Assembly (NCBI GenBank): GCA_947593895.1
Contig: CANQDY010000013.1
Span: forward strand, 1 to 15,227
DNA from: an uncultured Bacilli bacterium
GTDB lineage: Bacteria > Bacillota_I > Bacilli_A > RFN20 > CAG-449
Direction of reading: 5' to 3'
Length of the DNA stretch: 15,227 nt
Shown piece by piece: positions 14,360 to 15,227 of the stretch. The translations under genes were made by a program, and so were the position numbers. How positions within the stretch are numbered: position 1 is the stretch's first letter; each line of letters begins with the position of its first letter. Under the pieces are notes generated by a model that saw only the letters and a list, made by a program, of their open reading frames with translations, did not search any database and was not told where the DNA came from.

Positions 14360-14387
14360 TAAAATGCATCATCATTTTATTTTTTTT
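14360..14387 (+). terminator. Terminator of the lipoprotein-permease operon
   Basis: TAAAATG (14360-14366) and CATTTTA (14373-14379) form a perfect 7-bp stem with a 6-nt loop, followed by eight T. The stem is AT-rich, so it may be leaky, but its position 21 bases after the permease stop supports it. Confidence 0.65.
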
Positions 14388-14500
14388 AATGGCAAGAAAT
14401 AAATTTCATTTAAAAAATATATTTTAATAGATAAGATAATCGATATATGATAATATTAATTCGATAAAAATTTATCAATTATACAAAAAGGAGACAAAAA

Positions 14501-14965
14501 ATGAAAACAAACGACGAATTGTTTGCGGAACTTGATGCGTTTATTGAATCAAAAAATAACGATTCAACGGAACTTATCGCTATTTTGCATAGAGCGCAAA
14601 GTATTTTTGGCTATTTGCCAATGGTGGTACAAACTCATATTGCTAGAAAATTAAATATTAGTGTTTCTAAAGTTTATGGGGTCGTAACTTTCTATTCATT
14701 TTTCACAATGGTACCAAAAGGTGAATATGTTATTAGCATTTGCCTTGGCACTGCTTGCTTTGTTAGAGGTTCAGGAAAAATTCTTGAAAGAGTTGAAGAA
14801 GTATTGAAAATAAAAAATGGTGAAACAACTCCAGATGGAAAATTTACTATTACTACATTAAGATGCGTAGGAGCATGTGGATTAGCTCCAGTAATGCAAA
14901 TTAATGATAAAACTTATGGTAATATCACACCGGAAGATGTTGAAGGCATTTTAGCAACTTACTAG
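14501..14965 (+). CDS. nuoE: NuoE-like [2Fe-2S] subunit of an NAD(P)-linked hydrogenase/oxidoreductase
   Basis: 154 aa, the full length of the family (NuoE, HndA, HydC). The N-terminal helical bundle (LIAILHRAQSIFGYLP, about 25-40) is followed by VYGVVTFYSFF and a thioredoxin-like ferredoxin domain. C81, C86, C122 and C126 (CLGTAC and CVGAC) ligate one [2Fe-2S] cluster. In this family the subunit passes electrons between the FMN-bearing NuoF-like partner and the rest of the complex. GGAG in AAAAAGGAGA (14485-14494) serves the start. The following gene begins 13 bases on, and its strong AGGAGG overlaps this stop codon, so they are co-translated. In an anaerobe with few genes this usually means an [FeFe]-hydrogenase complex, but the catalytic subunit is outside the window. 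Confidence 0.93.
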   Translation: MKTNDELFAELDAFIESKNNDSTELIAILHRAQSIFGYLPMVVQTHIARKLNISVSKVYGVVTFYSFFTMVPKGEYVISICLGTACFVRGSGKILERVEEVLKIKNGETTPDGKFTITTLRCVGACGLAPVMQINDKTYGNITPEDVEGILATY

Positions 14966-14978
14966 GAGGTCAATGAAT

Positions 14979-15227
14979 ATGTGCGCAAAAATTAATTCAA
15001 AAGACGATCTAATGAACGTTTACGAGAATGTAAAAGATCTATTATATTTAAGAAAAGTCGAAAACGATAAACCAGAAAAATATCATATTTCTGTTTGTGG
15101 CGGTACTGGATGTACATCTTCTAATTCACTTAAAATTGTTGAAGCGTTAAAACATTGGGCAAAAAAATATGGTGTTGAAGATAAAGTTGAAATTTCGATT
15201 GCAGGATGCTTTGGTTTTTGTGAAAGA
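14979..15227 (+). CDS. nuoF: NuoF-like NADH-binding subunit, N-terminal part (3' truncated)
   Basis: The first 83 codons are visible; the frame runs off the right edge. It has an N-terminal thioredoxin-like [2Fe-2S] domain, with C40 and C45 (CGGTGC) and C77 and C81 (CFGFC). That extra domain is typical of HydB/HndC-type subunits of multimeric hydrogenases and formate dehydrogenases, and is absent from the respiratory NuoF of E. coli. The NADH- and FMN-binding part should lie beyond the window. AGGAGGT (14964-14970) is 8 nt before ATG 14979; the ATG at 14973 is too close to it. Confidence 0.9.
   Translation, partial: MCAKINSKDDLMNVYENVKDLLYLRKVENDKPEKYHISVCGGTGCTSSNSLKIVEALKHWAKKYGVEDKVEISIAGCFGFCER

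Noticed and set aside
1..15227. CRISPR arrays, tRNA or rRNA genes, and intact insertion sequences.
   Set aside because: No direct-repeat/spacer pattern, no tRNA-like sequence and no complete transposase were seen on either strand.

Overview
The window comes from a very AT-rich, anaerobic, low-GC Gram-positive bacterium. The best guess is a Mollicutes-related or Erysipelotrichia-like lineage that keeps the standard genetic code. The evidence is: AddAB recombination-repair proteins, a CcpA-like LacI regulator, two lipoprotein signal peptides, Bacillus-type promoters and Shine-Dalgarno sites, and the start of an electron-transfer hydrogenase/NADH-oxidoreductase operon. All visible Trp codons in the real genes are TGG. 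Every complete gene stops at TAA or TAG, none at TGA. The genus cannot be fixed from sequence alone.

Left part (1-7915): the 3' end of deoC is followed by a regulatory region with a textbook sigma-A promoter (TTGACA-17-TATAAT) whose spacer contains a cre-like operator. This drives a small membrane-anchored cysteine-rich protein. After an intrinsic terminator comes a tightly packed run: ccpA-like regulator, a 3-TM protein, a flavin-reductase-like protein, addB and addA. AddB is unusually short and has no Walker A, but keeps its nuclease and Fe-S cysteines. AddA has all helicase motifs and its own nuclease.

Middle (7916-10539): a two-gene phospholipid unit (plsC plus a diacylglycerol/lipid kinase) has its own strong promoter. 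Next is a small XRE regulator that looks like the controller (C) protein of a restriction-modification system. It has a matching two-box C-operator upstream, yet no methylase or endonuclease is present. A terminator and about 400 bases of apparently non-coding or decayed DNA follow.

Right part (10440-14388): a transport and regulation island. A Crp/Fnr-family regulator (minus strand) is divergent from a lipoprotein plus permease operon (plus strand). A second NMT1/SsuA-like lipoprotein lies further along on the minus strand. No ATPase gene is present. A perfect 16-bp TGTGAT-N4-ATCACA palindrome sits at exactly -41.5 of the predicted promoter of the plus operon and on the predicted start of the regulator's own transcript. 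A related site precedes the other lipoprotein gene. Between them is a stretch of broken reading frames, one resembling an IS21 IstB helper protein.

Right edge (14501-15227): a NuoE-like [2Fe-2S] subunit and the first 83 codons of a NuoF-like subunit, as in HndA/HndC or HydC/HydB of [FeFe]-hydrogenase complexes.
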